From an uncultured Bacteroidota bacterium (GTDB lineage Bacteria; Bacteroidota; Bacteroidia; Flavobacteriales; Flavobacteriaceae): 57,762 bases of DNA. Of this stretch, positions 41,771-50,964 are shown in pieces. Where the stretch lies: contig CAJWHM010000010.1 of the NCBI GenBank assembly GCA_913041125.1, positions 1 through 57,762 on the forward strand, read 5' to 3'. Below the pieces are notes generated by a model that saw nothing but the letters and a program-made list of their open reading frames with translations, did no database searches and was not told where the DNA came from. The position numbers and the translations under genes are program-made. Within the stretch, counting starts at the first letter, position 1; each line of letters opens with the position of its first letter.

Positions 41771-42232
41771 ATGATTACAAAAGAACAGGTTTTAGAAGCT
41801 CAAAAATTATGGGGCGACGGTGTTGTAAAAATTGGATCCTTAAAACAAAGTAGAACTGAATGTGAAGAATATGCGAGCAATTTTCTTGACAATCGTTATG
41901 CTTTTGATCAAGGCAATGTTTTATTCAAGCCGACAAAATGTGAGATAGAACAATTTAGACCAACTAAAATAGAAGCATTATCTTACTTTATAGCTGGAGA
42001 AGAAAGAGCTTGTAATGAGGATAAAGGATTTGCTATTCAACCTTGGACTAAAGTTAGATTTGAAAATGCTGGTTTTATTCTAGAAGATAATAGAGCAATA
42101 GCAATGGGGAATTATTTTTTTACAGATTTAAATGGAAATGAAGCTAAAGTTGAGTATACATTTGGATATAAATTAATTGAGGGTGTATTAAAAATTGATT
42201 TACATCACTCTTCATTTCCATTTTCAAACTAA
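41771..42232 (+). CDS. Conserved cytosolic protein downstream of SulP, function unknown
   Basis: This 153-residue protein lacks a signal peptide and starts 'MITKEQVLEAQKLWGDGVVKIG'. It has the conserved features 'VLFKPTKCEIEQFRPTKIEALSYFIAG' and 'EDKGFAIQPWTKVRFENAGFI', and a C-terminal 'GYKLIEGVLKIDLHHSSFPF'. The last part is close to NTF2/SnoaL-like folds, so I infer a cone-shaped small domain. Homologues are sometimes labelled phosphoribosyl-AMP cyclohydrolase, which I consider a mislabel since the metal residues of HisI are absent. Its place beside SulP suggests a link with inorganic carbon or anion handling. A strong terminator follows. Confidence 0.65.
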   Translation: MITKEQVLEAQKLWGDGVVKIGSLKQSRTECEEYASNFLDNRYAFDQGNVLFKPTKCEIEQFRPTKIEALSYFIAGEERACNEDKGFAIQPWTKVRFENAGFILEDNRAIAMGNYFFTDLNGNEAKVEYTFGYKLIEGVLKIDLHHSSFPFSN

Positions 42233-42273
42233 TAAAAAAAGGATTCATATAAATTTTAATGAATTTGATATTG

Positions 42274-42311
42274 TCCCTCCTTAAATTTCTTTTTTGGAGG
42301 GATAATTTTTT
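42274..42311 (+). terminator. Rho-independent terminator
   Basis: TCCCTCC (42274-42280) pairs with GGAGGGA (42296-42302), extended by ATT/AAT, with a 15-base loop and a T-rich run after the stem. It ends the SulP transcript. Confidence 0.7.
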
Positions 42312-42336
42312 AAATTGAATACTTAATTCAATATCT

Positions 42337-44484
42337 ATGAATAAACATAATTTTATCTTAATCTACATTTCATTTATTATACTAACTTCCTGCAATAAAG
42401 AAACAAAAGAACTGAATTATCCCAAAACCAAAAAAATTCCAATAAAGGAAAATTATTTTGGGACAGAGGTAGTAGACAACTATCGTTGGTTAGAAGATGA
42501 TAATTCAGAAGAAACAAAAAAATGGGTGACTAATCAAAATGAGATTACCTTTTCTTATTTGGATAAAATTCCTATAAGAGGTCAGTTAAAAAACAGATTA
42601 GAACAATTATGGAATTATGAAAAAGAAACCTCTCCCTTTAAGGAAGGAGATTATATTTATTATTATAAAAATAATGGTCTTCAAAATCAGTATGTATTAT
42701 ATAGAAAGAAAAAAGATACTGACGAAGAGTTATTTTTAGATCCTAATACCTTTGCTAAAGACGGAACAACTTCTTTATCAGGATTAAGTTTTTCTGAAAA
42801 TGGTAATTTCCTTGCTTACTCAATAAGTGAAGGAGGGAGTGATTGGAGAAAAGTAATAGTTTTAAATGCTATTAATAAAAAAATAATTGAAGACACTCTT
42901 GTTGATATAAAATTTAGTGGTATTCAGTGGAAGTCAGAAGAAGGGTTTTACTATTCTAGTTATGATAAACCTGTTGGAAGTGAATTGAGTGAAATTACTG
43001 ATCAACATAAATTATATTATCATAAGTTAGGAACTTCTCAGTCTGATGATAAATTAGTTTATGGAGGGACACCTGAAGAAAAACATCGTTATGTTGGGGC
43101 AAGGGTCACAGAAGATGGGAAATATCTTTTTATTACAGCCTCTAGAACAACATCTGGTAATATTAGTTTTTTGAAAGATATTAGCGTTTCAAACAGTTCA
43201 ATAGTCAATGTAGATTCTGATTATACAACAGATAGTTATCTTTTGGGATCTAAAGAAGATAAACTTTTTATAGTTACTAATAGTAATGCTCCAAATCAAA
43301 AGGTAGTTTCTGTAAACGCAAAATACCCAAATGAGAAAAATTGGAAAGATTTTATTTCAGAGACTGAAAATGTTCTATATCCAAGTACTGGAGGAGGGTA
43401 TTTCTTTGCTCGTTATATAGTTGATGTTATTACAAAAGTAATACAATACGATCCTGATGGAAATAAATTGGGAGAGATTGAACTTCCAGGACCAGGAACT
43501 GCATATGGATTTAATGGGAAAAAAGACGATCATATATTATACTATACATTTACAAATTATCATTCTCCAGGAGTTATATATTCATATAATACAAGAACTA
43601 AAACTTCTAAACAATATTGGAAACCAAAAATTGACTTTGATCCAGATGACTTTGTTTCAGAACAAATTTTTTATACCTCAGATGATGGAATCAAAATTCC
43701 TATGATTATAACTCACAAAAAGGGAGTGAAATATAATGGTAAAAATCCAACAATTCTTTATGGATATGGAGGTTTTAATATTAGCATTACACCTTCCTTT
43801 AGTATAGCAAATGCGATATGGATGGAACAAGGGGGTGTTTATGCAGTCCCAAATTTAAGAGGAGGTGGCGAATACGGGAAAACATGGCACAAAGCAGGAA
43901 CTAAACTTCAAAAACAAAACGTCTTTGATGATTTCATTGCTGCTGCAGAATATTTAATTGAAAATAATATATCAAGCCCAGAATTTCTTGCTATAAGGGG
44001 AGGCTCTAATGGAGGACTATTGGTAGGAGCAACAATGACCCAACGTCCTGAACTATTCAAGGTTGCGCTACCTGCAGTTGGGGTATTAGATATGTTAAGA
44101 TATCATAAGTTTACAGCAGGTGCAGGTTGGGCTTATGATTATGGAACCTCTGAAGATTCAAAAGAAATGTTTGAATATCTAAAAAACTATTCCCCTTTCC
44201 ATAATGTAAAAGAAGGGACTTCTTATCCAGCAACATTAATTACTACTGGAGATCATGATGATCGAGTAGTTCCAGCACATTCCTTTAAGTTTGCTTCCGA
44301 ATTACAGGACAAACAATCTGGGAATAATCCAATTTTAATTCGTGTAGAAACTAAAGCTGGACATGGAGCTGGTACTCCAGTTTCAAAAAGAATTGAACAA
44401 CTCTCAGATATTTATGGATTTACTCTTTTTAATATGGGGTTTAAAATTCTTCCTGAGGAGGTATATAGTAAAATAAAGGGATAA
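42337..44484 (+). CDS. Prolyl oligopeptidase family serine peptidase (S9A), lipoprotein
   Basis: This 715-residue protein has lipobox TSC (Cys19), followed by a seven-blade propeller region (about 75-420). The C-terminal alpha/beta-hydrolase carries the catalytic Ser557 in 'RGGSNGGLLVG', the Asp in 'GDHDDRVVPAHSF' (around 641-642) and His676 in 'KAGHGAGTP'. The N-terminal 'ENYFGTEVVDNYRWLED' and 'FSYLDKIP' segments are typical of true prolyl oligopeptidases, which cut short peptides after proline. As a lipoprotein it acts in the envelope rather than the cytosol. It is followed 6 bases later by a GNAT acetyltransferase. Confidence 0.92.
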   Translation: MNKHNFILIYISFIILTSCNKETKELNYPKTKKIPIKENYFGTEVVDNYRWLEDDNSEETKKWVTNQNEITFSYLDKIPIRGQLKNRLEQLWNYEKETSPFKEGDYIYYYKNNGLQNQYVLYRKKKDTDEELFLDPNTFAKDGTTSLSGLSFSENGNFLAYSISEGGSDWRKVIVLNAINKKIIEDTLVDIKFSGIQWKSEEGFYYSSYDKPVGSELSEITDQHKLYYHKLGTSQSDDKLVYGGTPEEKHRYVGARVTEDGKYLFITASRTTSGNISFLKDISVSNSSIVNVDSDYTTDSYLLGSKEDKLFIVTNSNAPNQKVVSVNAKYPNEKNWKDFISETENVLYPSTGGGYFFARYIVDVITKVIQYDPDGNKLGEIELPGPGTAYGFNGKKDDHILYYTFTNYHSPGVIYSYNTRTKTSKQYWKPKIDFDPDDFVSEQIFYTSDDGIKIPMIITHKKGVKYNGKNPTILYGYGGFNISITPSFSIANAIWMEQGGVYAVPNLRGGGEYGKTWHKAGTKLQKQNVFDDFIAAAEYLIENNISSPEFLAIRGGSNGGLLVGATMTQRPELFKVALPAVGVLDMLRYHKFTAGAGWAYDYGTSEDSKEMFEYLKNYSPFHNVKEGTSYPATLITTGDHDDRVVPAHSFKFASELQDKQSGNNPILIRVETKAGHGAGTPVSKRIEQLSDIYGFTLFNMGFKILPEEVYSKIKG

Positions 44485-44490
44485 CAAAAA

Positions 44491-44970
44491 ATGATTCGTG
44501 AGGCTAAAGCATCAGATGCTAGATCAATCGCTTCAATTTACAATCAATATATTTTAAATTCTACCGTTACTTTTGAAGAAAAGGAAGTTGATTCTAAAAC
44601 TATTGTTGATCGTATAGGAACTAACAACAAATATAAATGGTGGGTTTTTGAAAAGGATGAAATTTTAATGGGGTATGCTTATTCAACAAAATGGAAAACT
44701 AGATCTGCTTATAGATTTACTGTAGAAAGCAGTGTATATGTTGCTCGGAAATATCAACATAAAGGAATTGGTAAAGCCCTATATATTCACCTAATAAAAT
44801 CACTAAAAGACGATGGTTATAGAAGAATATTAGCTGGAATTTCTCTACCAAATAACAAAAGCGTTATTTTTCACGAAAAGTTGGGGTTTAAAAAGGTAGG
44901 ACAACTTGAAAAAGTTGGATTCAAGTTTAAAAAATGGATTGATGTAGGTTATTGGGAATTGGAAATTTAG
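44491..44970 (+). CDS. GNAT-family N-acetyltransferase (phosphinothricin acetyltransferase-like)
   Basis: This 159-residue enzyme begins 'MIREAKASDARSIASIYNQYILNSTVTFEE', the usual N-terminus of Pat/Bar-type GNATs, and carries the acetyl-CoA loop 'ARKYQHKGIGKALYIHLI' and 'GISLPNNKSVIFHEKLGFKKVGQLEKVGFKF'. Such enzymes acetylate small amines, such as methionine sulfone or phosphinothricin-like compounds. The substrate here is unknown. It is cytosolic and probably cotranscribed with the peptidase (6-base gap). It ends 4 bases from the convergent accC stop. Confidence 0.88.
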   Translation: MIREAKASDARSIASIYNQYILNSTVTFEEKEVDSKTIVDRIGTNNKYKWWVFEKDEILMGYAYSTKWKTRSAYRFTVESSVYVARKYQHKGIGKALYIHLIKSLKDDGYRRILAGISLPNNKSVIFHEKLGFKKVGQLEKVGFKFKKWIDVGYWELEI

Positions 44971-44974
44971 TTTT

Positions 44975-46315
44975 TTATTTATCAATATTAAACTCCTCCA
45001 TAAACTTAGTTGTATAATTACCGGAAACATAATTATGATCACTCATGAGTTTCAAATGGAAAGGTATTGTAGTTTTAACACCCTCAATAATAAACTCCTC
45101 AAGTGCACGCTTCATTTTATGTATTGCGCCTTCTCTTGTTTGAGCTGTAGTAATCAGTTTAGCTATCATAGAGTCATAATGTGGGGGAATAATGTAGCCA
45201 CTGTATACATGAGTATCCAATCTTACACCATGACCTCCAGGGAAATGCATTGTTGTAATTATACCTGGGCTAGGTCTAAAATCATTGAAAGGATCCTCAG
45301 CATTTATTCTGCATTCTATTGAGTGAAGTTTTGGTAAATAATTTTTACCAGAAATTTTTTCTCCAGCAGCAACTTTGATTTGTTCACAAATCAAGTCAAA
45401 ATCAATTACTTGTTCTGTGATAGGGTGTTCAACTTGAATTCTAGTGTTCATTTCCATGAAATAGAAATTTTTATGTTTATCCACTAAAAATTCAATTGTC
45501 CCTGCCCCTTCATATTTAATGTATTCTGTAGCTTTTACAGCTGCCTCACCCATTTTAACTCTTAATTCTTTAGTCATAAATGGTGAAGGAGTTTCTTCCG
45601 TGAGTTTTTGATGACGTCTCTGAATAGAACAGTCACGCTCTGAAAGGTGGCATGCTTTTCCTGTTGAGTCACCAACTACTTGGATTTCAATATGTCTGGG
45701 CTCTTCTATCAATTTTTCTAAGTACATACCATCATTACCGAATGCGGCAGCTGCCTCTTGACGTGCACTATTCCAAGCTTTTTCAAGGTCTTCAGATTTC
45801 CATACTGCACGCATACCTTTTCCTCCTCCACCTGCAGTTGCTTTTAACATAATTGGGTAACCTATTTCAATAGCTAACTTCTCTGCATCCTGATAACTAT
45901 CAATAATACCTTCAGAACCTGGAATTGTTGGGACTCCAGCAGCTTGCATAGTTGATTTTGCTGAAGCTTTATCCCCCATCTTGTTTATCATAGAAGGGGA
46001 TGCACCAATAAATTTTATTTTATGTTCCTCACAGATCTCAGAAAACTTTGCATTTTCAGACAAAAAACCATAGCCTGGATGAATTGCATCTGCATTTGTT
46101 ATCTCTGCAGCAGCAATAATATTTGACATTTTTAAGTAGGACTCGTTACTAGGTGCAGGACCAATACAAACAGCTTCATCTGCAAAACGAACATGAAGGC
46201 TGTCAGTATCAGCTTTTGAATATACAGCAACTGTTTTTATACCCATTTCTTTACAGGTGCGAATAATGCGCATTGCTATTTCTCCTCGATTAGCAATCAA
46301 TATTTTATTAAACAT
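44975..46315 (-). CDS. accC: Acetyl-CoA carboxylase biotin carboxylase subunit
   Basis: This 446-residue ATP-grasp enzyme has N-domain '[25 protein letters not shown]', ATP loop '[14 protein letters not shown]', '[13 protein letters not shown]', '[22 protein letters not shown]', the catalytic '[17 protein letters not shown]' and '[17 protein letters not shown]'. It carboxylates the biotin carried by AccB, 10 bases upstream, in the first step of fatty acid synthesis. The length is normal. It is the last gene of the fabH-accB-accC run. Confidence 0.96.
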   Translation of the reverse strand: MFNKILIANRGEIAMRIIRTCKEMGIKTVAVYSKADTDSLHVRFADEAVCIGPAPSNESYLKMSNIIAAAEITNADAIHPGYGFLSENAKFSEICEEHKIKFIGASPSMINKMGDKASAKSTMQAAGVPTIPGSEGIIDSYQDAEKLAIEIGYPIMLKATAGGGGKGMRAVWKSEDLEKAWNSARQEAAAAFGNDGMYLEKLIEEPRHIEIQVVGDSTGKACHLSERDCSIQRRHQKLTEETPSPFMTKELRVKMGEAAVKATEYIKYEGAGTIEFLVDKHKNFYFMEMNTRIQVEHPITEQVIDFDLICEQIKVAAGEKISGKNYLPKLHSIECRINAEDPFNDFRPSPGIITTMHFPGGHGVRLDTHVYSGYIIPPHYDSMIAKLITTAQTREGAIHKMKRALEEFIIEGVKTTIPFHLKLMSDHNYVSGNYTTKFMEEFNIDK

Positions 46316-46324
46316 ATAAAAATG

Positions 46325-46810
46325 TTATGAAGGTTTAATTACAAATAAAGGTTGATCAAATTCAACTGGGGAAGCATCATCAACTAAAATTTTAACGATA
46401 GTTCCACTCACTTCAGATTCGATTTCATTGAATAGTTTCATAGCTTCAATAACACAAAGAACGTCTCCTTCTTTAATAGTATCCCCAACCTGAACAAAAG
46501 GGGGTTTATCTGGTGCTGATTTTCTATAAAAAGTACCTATGATTGGAGACTTTATATTTACTAAATTTTCTTCATCAGGAGCTACTTTCTCTTCAACTTT
46601 AGGGTTTTCAATAACTGAGGGAGCTGAAGATGTAACGATAGCTGGAGAAGGTACTGTTTGAACTTGATGAACTAGTGAGTTTGTATCAATTTGTACAGGA
46701 TCTGAGCCCGTTTTGATTGTAATCTTTACATCTTCCATTTCCAGTTTAACTTCTTTTGCGCCTGACTTGGCGACAAATTTTATAAGATGTTGAATTTCCT
46801 TTATATCCAT
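46325..46810 (-). CDS. accB: Acetyl-CoA carboxylase biotin carboxyl carrier protein
   Basis: This 161-residue protein has an N-terminal helix ('MDIKEIQHLIKFVAKSGAKEVKLEMEDVKITIK'), a Pro/Val-rich linker (about 50-80) and the biotinyl domain (about 85-161). The domain has the modified lysine in 'EAMKLFNEIESE' (Lys125) and the thumb 'SPIIGTFYRKSAPDKPPFVQVGD' typical of BCCP. It carries carboxybiotin between AccC and the carboxyltransferase AccAD, which is not in this window. It is 18 bases after fabH. Confidence 0.95.
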   Translation of the reverse strand: MDIKEIQHLIKFVAKSGAKEVKLEMEDVKITIKTGSDPVQIDTNSLVHQVQTVPSPAIVTSSAPSVIENPKVEEKVAPDEENLVNIKSPIIGTFYRKSAPDKPPFVQVGDTIKEGDVLCVIEAMKLFNEIESEVSGTIVKILVDDASPVEFDQPLFVIKPS

Positions 46811-46828
46811 AATTAATTGATTTGTTTT

Positions 46829-47833
46829 TTAATAAGACCAAGTAAGATGAGCAGCACCCCAAGTAAATCCACCACCAAATGCAGCAAATACTAACTTATC
46901 TCCTTTTTTAATTTTTGATTCATAATCTTTTAATAGTAAAGGCAATGTTGCTGCAGTTGTATTTCCGTAACATTCAATATTCATAAGAACCTTATTTGGG
47001 CTTAAATTAAGTCTCTTCATTGTTGCATCTATTATTCTTTTATTTGCTTGATGAGGAACAAGATAATCTAAACTTTCTTCATTTAGTTTATTACGTTTCA
47101 TTATTTGTTCTGCAACATTTGACATCTCAGAGACAGCATATTTAAAAACTGCTTTACCATCTTGATAAATGTTATGCCAACCTTTATTTAGTGTTTCTTC
47201 TGATGTAGGGTACAACGATCCTCCTGCTTTTATTCCTAAAGACATTCTGTCTGTTCCGTTACTTCTAAAGTATTCATCTTCCCATCCCAAACCTTCATAA
47301 TTTGGTTCGAATAAGACAGCCCCACCACCATCTCCAAAAATGATACATGTAGTTCTGTCTGAGTAATCGACGATTGATGACATTTTATCTGCACCAATAA
47401 GTAAAATTTTCTTATATCTTCTGGATTTTATGTATGCTGCAGCAACACTCATTCCATAAAGAAAACCAGAGCAAGCTGCATTTAAATCGTAAGCAAATGC
47501 ATTTACGGCTCCTATTGAAGAAGCTACATATGCAGCTGTTGCAGCTACATGAATATCGGGAGTAACAGTAGCTAGAATTACCAAGTCTATAGTTGATGTA
47601 TCAATATTATTTTTAAAAATAAGATCGTTAGCAGCTTTTATAGCTAAGTATGAAGTTGCTTTATGAGGATCATCAAGAATTCTCCTTTCCTTTATACCTG
47701 TTCTAGTTTTTATCCACTCATCAGTGGTATCAACCATTTCCTCTAATTTTTTATTAGAAAGGATTGTTTTTGGGGTATAACCTCCAACAGCTGTAATGGC
47801 AGCTTTGAGAATTTTTCTTTCCTCTATGTCCAT
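46829..47833 (-). CDS. fabH: Beta-ketoacyl-ACP synthase III
   Basis: This 334-residue enzyme has catalytic Cys121 in 'DLNAACSGFLYG', His in 'YLVPHQANKRIID' and Asn in 'ECYGNTTAATLPLLL'. It also has 'TDEWIKTRTGIKERRI' and the glycine-rich C-terminus 'LVFAAFGGGFTWGAAHLTW'. It condenses acetyl-CoA (or a branched acyl-CoA, common in Bacteroidota) with malonyl-ACP to start fatty acid synthesis. The 121-base gap upstream, before rpmF, contains a weak terminator-like hairpin, so fabH may also have its own promoter. Confidence 0.95.
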   Translation of the reverse strand: MDIEERKILKAAITAVGGYTPKTILSNKKLEEMVDTTDEWIKTRTGIKERRILDDPHKATSYLAIKAANDLIFKNNIDTSTIDLVILATVTPDIHVAATAAYVASSIGAVNAFAYDLNAACSGFLYGMSVAAAYIKSRRYKKILLIGADKMSSIVDYSDRTTCIIFGDGGGAVLFEPNYEGLGWEDEYFRSNGTDRMSLGIKAGGSLYPTSEETLNKGWHNIYQDGKAVFKYAVSEMSNVAEQIMKRNKLNEESLDYLVPHQANKRIIDATMKRLNLSPNKVLMNIECYGNTTAATLPLLLKDYESKIKKGDKLVFAAFGGGFTWGAAHLTWSY

Positions 47834-47902
47834 TTAATTCAATGCGTTTTCAGCTAAATTATTAGTGAATATAGTAGTTTTTTGATGCAAACGAAATAAA
47901 AA

Positions 47903-47920
47903 AATTAGAAAAAGCTAATT
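47903..47920 (-). terminator. Weak hairpin with T-run between rpmF and fabH
   Basis: Read leftwards, AATTAG and CTAATT form a 6-bp stem with a 6-base loop followed by TTTTT. It may partly end the DUF177-rpmF transcript. The stem is AT-only apart from one G-C pair, so confidence is low. Confidence 0.35.
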
Positions 47921-47954
47921 AAATTATTTTGATTATCAATATTTAGATTGTTGA

Positions 47955-48152
47955 CTAGGCTTCTGCTGTTTGATCAGAGTCTATAAGAACTTTTCCTCTG
48001 TAATAAAGTTTTCCTTCATGCCAGTGAGCGCGGTGATATAGATGTGATTCTCCTGTTTTTGAACAAGTTGCAATTTGCTGATCTGATGCCTTATAATGAG
48101 TTCTTCTTTTATCTCTCCTTGTTTTTGATATTTTTCTTTTAGGATGAGCCAT
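47955..48152 (-). CDS. rpmF: 50S ribosomal protein bL32
   Basis: This 65-residue protein starts '[22 protein letters not shown]', the bL32 N-terminus, and continues '[28 protein letters not shown]'. Only one cysteine is present, as in the C-minus forms that lack a zinc ribbon. It follows the DUF177 gene by 17 bases, the near-universal yceD-rpmF pairing. Confidence 0.96.
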   Translation of the reverse strand: MAHPKRKISKTRRDKRRTHYKASDQQIATCSKTGESHLYHRAHWHEGKLYYRGKVLIDSDQTAEA

Positions 48153-48169
48153 TTTTTTAATTTTTTATT

Positions 48170-48688
48170 TTACAAGAGGTCTTTTAATTTATTCCATCTA
48201 GGATCTATTGATCCATCAGAATTATTTTTTTTTGGTTCTAACGTTTTGAGTTTTTCAAGAATATCGCTTTTTAGAGTTCCGTTTTTAATTCCTGGATGTA
48301 TTTTTTTCAATGGGAGTGACAACACAATAGTTTCATAAATGTGTTGGGCGACATTAATTTGATAACTACCTTCTGGAATTACTAATATATCGTCGGATTC
48401 ATAATCAGAAGAGCCGAACTTGACAATGAGATTATTTTCATTTTTAATTTCATGTTCGAACAGTTCAGTAGAAACATCACAAGGGATAGTAACTTTTCCA
48501 TCAACTTTGAAATTAATTTCTAAAAAAGTTGATTTTTTGTTTAAAACCAAATCGCATTTAAGCGAAGGGTTAATGAATTCTGTAAACTCAAAATGTTCAA
48601 AGAACTTTTTATCAATTGAAAGGTTAAAATTGTGTTTTCCCTCCTTTAACCCAACGAATGGAATATTAAAATTGTTTAAAATATCCAT
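48170..48688 (-). CDS. DUF177/YceD-family protein
   Basis: I start it at the ATG at 48688 (MDILNNFNIPFVGLKEGKHNF), which matches flavobacterial homologues; the frame extends 9 bases further to a TTG. The protein has 172 residues, with 'CDLVLNKKSTFLEINFKVDGKVTIPCDVSTELFEHEI' (the DUF177 core) and a C-terminus 'KNNSDGSIDPRWNKLKDLL' that is conserved in the family. YceD homologues are linked to 23S rRNA maturation or ribosome assembly, which fits its pairing with rpmF. Confidence 0.9.
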   Translation of the reverse strand: MDILNNFNIPFVGLKEGKHNFNLSIDKKFFEHFEFTEFINPSLKCDLVLNKKSTFLEINFKVDGKVTIPCDVSTELFEHEIKNENNLIVKFGSSDYESDDILVIPEGSYQINVAQHIYETIVLSLPLKKIHPGIKNGTLKSDILEKLKTLEPKKNNSDGSIDPRWNKLKDLL

Positions 48689-48773
48689 TTTTAACAACTG
48701 AAGTGCAAATCTATAAAATTTTTAGATATTGATTATTAAAAAATCTTGTAAATGAATTGTAATAATCTGGTTT

Positions 48774-49772
48774 TTATTTTTGTTTAACTAGATTATTTTT
48801 TATCAAATACTCTGCAATTTGAATAGTATTAGTTGCAGCACCTTTTCTTAAGTTATCAGATACTATCCAAAGATTTACCCCGTTAGGTATAGAATTATCC
48901 CTTCTAAGACGGCCAACATAAACTGTATCTTTTCCTTCAGCGTTGATAGGCATAGGATATTTATTTTTTTTTGGATCATCCAAAATTTCTAAGCCAGGAG
49001 TCTGAGATAAAATTTTTTGAATTTGATTTATTTCAAAATGGTTTTCAAATTCAACATTAACAGATTCACTATGTCCACCCACAACGGGTATTCGTACTGC
49101 AGTAGCAGTTATAGCAATTTTATTATCTCCCAAAATTTTATGAGTTTCATGAACTAATTTCATTTCTTCTCTGGTGTAATTATTTTCTAAAAAAATATCG
49201 CAATGCGGTAATGCATTTTTATGAATTTGATGGGGATATGCATTTTCGCCCGATGTTCCACTCATTTCATTTTTGAGTTGCTTCACAGCTTTAACACCTG
49301 TTCCAGTTATTGATTGATATGTTGAAATAACTAATCTTTTTATTTTAAATTTTCTGTGAATTGGAGCTAGCGCCATAACCATTTGAATTGTTGAACAATT
49401 TGGATTAGCAATGATTTTATCCTCAGAGGATAAAAGATTAGCGTTAATTTCAGGAACAATTAATTTGATATCTTTCTCCATTCTCCATGCTGAGGAGTTA
49501 TCAATTACTGTGGTCCCTAAAGATGCAAATTTTGGAGCCCATTCAAGAGAAGTAGAACCTCCAGCAGAAAATAAAGCAATATCAGGTTTGGCATTGAGAG
49601 CTTCATTTAAACCAATAACTTTTATTTTTTTATTTTGATAAATTAATTCAGTTCCCACAGATCGTTCTGAAGCCACTAATAATAATTTGTTTATTGGTAG
49701 ATTTCGTTCTTCTAAAACTTTTAGCATAACATTACCTACCATTCCTGTTGCACCAACAACTGCTATTTTCAT
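48774..49772 (-). CDS. asd: Aspartate-semialdehyde dehydrogenase
   Basis: This 332-residue enzyme opens 'MKIAVVGATGMVGNVMLKVLEE', the NADP-binding motif GATGMVG (8-14), and carries catalytic Cys126 in 'ANPNCSTIQM'. It also has 'STYQSITGTGVKAVKQL' and 'RIPVVGGHSESVNVEFE' (with the active-site His). It reduces aspartyl phosphate to aspartate semialdehyde for lysine, threonine, methionine and diaminopimelate. A promoter-like element (TTTTTTGACA ... TAACTTTTG) lies 45-75 bases upstream on the minus strand. Confidence 0.95.
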   Translation of the reverse strand: MKIAVVGATGMVGNVMLKVLEERNLPINKLLLVASERSVGTELIYQNKKIKVIGLNEALNAKPDIALFSAGGSTSLEWAPKFASLGTTVIDNSSAWRMEKDIKLIVPEINANLLSSEDKIIANPNCSTIQMVMALAPIHRKFKIKRLVISTYQSITGTGVKAVKQLKNEMSGTSGENAYPHQIHKNALPHCDIFLENNYTREEMKLVHETHKILGDNKIAITATAVRIPVVGGHSESVNVEFENHFEINQIQKILSQTPGLEILDDPKKNKYPMPINAEGKDTVYVGRLRRDNSIPNGVNLWIVSDNLRKGAATNTIQIAEYLIKNNLVKQK

Positions 49773-49875
49773 GGTTATGAAATTTTATTTAAAATTAGGG
49801 CTAAAAGGGTAAATCCAAAAGTTATAGTAGGTTTATGTCAAAAAACCACTTTTTGTTAATTTTATAACAAAATTT

Positions 49876-50964
49876 TTATTTATGAATTACTCTTTTTACT
49901 CTTTTCCCCAGAGAAGTTAAAAGTTCATAACTTATAGTATCTCCCATTTTAGCAAACCTTGAAGCATTATTTTGTTTACCAAAGATTGACACAATGTCTC
50001 CTTCTTTGCATTCAATATCCGTTATATCAATCATTAACATATCCATACAAATATTTCCAACGATAGGCACTAATTTCCCTTTAATTGAAACATATCCACT
50101 TTGTTTACCAAAATGACGTCCAATACCATCTGCATGCCCAATAGGTAAAGTTGCAATAGAAGAATCTTTAGTTGCAATCCATCCATTGTCATATCCAACA
50201 TTAGACCCTTTTTTTATTCGATGTATTTGGCATATTGTCGATGTTAATTCAGCAATAGGCTTTAATTTTTCATCCCATTCAAGTTTATTAGCGTATCCAT
50301 GAAGAGCAATTCCACAGCGTACAGCATTAAATTGGTATTCAGGATAATTAAATACACCAGAGCTATTTAAAAGATGAAATTTAGTTTTTTTTACAAAATG
50401 ATTCTGATGATATTCTTTTATTTTTAAAAATAAATTGATTTGCTTAATACTAAGTGGATTTTTCTTTGATGATTCTGATGAAGCTAAATGAGAATAAACA
50501 CTTTTAAGATGTATTGAATCATCTTGAACTTCTTTATGAATCCATTTGACTTTTTCAGGTTTAAATCCTATACGATTTAAACCAGTATTATATTTTATAT
50601 GAACAGGATATTTAATTTTTTTTTGAAGATTTATTATTTTTTTAAACTTAATCAAAGTCTTTATACTATAAAGACTTGGTTCTAAATTATATTTTATAAT
50701 TTTTTCAAAGTTTTCTTCCTGAGGATAAAAAACAAGAATAGGTATTTTTACTCCTTGTTTTCTTAGGTAAACTCCTTCATCTACATAAGCAACAGCAATT
50801 TGGTTTACACCTAGAGATTCAAGGTGATTACTAATCCTTACTATCTCACTACCATAAGCACTTGCTTTTAAAACCGCTATCAACTCTGTATCATTATTAA
50901 TATGACTCCTTAAAACTTTATAATTGTGTTCTAGATTGTTCAAAAAAATATTTAATTGATTCAA
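49876..50964 (-). CDS. alr: Alanine racemase
   Basis: This 362-residue PLP enzyme has the cofactor lysine in 'IAVLKASAYGSE' (Lys33; the usual Asn of KANAYG is Ser). It also has 'YNTGLNRIGF', 'VRCGIALHGYA', 'GYDNGWIATKDSSIATLPIGHADG' (second catalytic Tyr region) and 'GNICMDMLMIDIT'. It makes D-alanine for peptidoglycan. It overlaps thymidine kinase by 4 bases, a conserved flavobacterial pairing. The length is normal for the stand-alone form (some Bacteroidota have a MurF-Alr fusion, not the case here). Confidence 0.93.
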   Translation of the reverse strand: MNQLNIFLNNLEHNYKVLRSHINNDTELIAVLKASAYGSEIVRISNHLESLGVNQIAVAYVDEGVYLRKQGVKIPILVFYPQEENFEKIIKYNLEPSLYSIKTLIKFKKIINLQKKIKYPVHIKYNTGLNRIGFKPEKVKWIHKEVQDDSIHLKSVYSHLASSESSKKNPLSIKQINLFLKIKEYHQNHFVKKTKFHLLNSSGVFNYPEYQFNAVRCGIALHGYANKLEWDEKLKPIAELTSTICQIHRIKKGSNVGYDNGWIATKDSSIATLPIGHADGIGRHFGKQSGYVSIKGKLVPIVGNICMDMLMIDITDIECKEGDIVSIFGKQNNASRFAKMGDTISYELLTSLGKRVKRVIHK

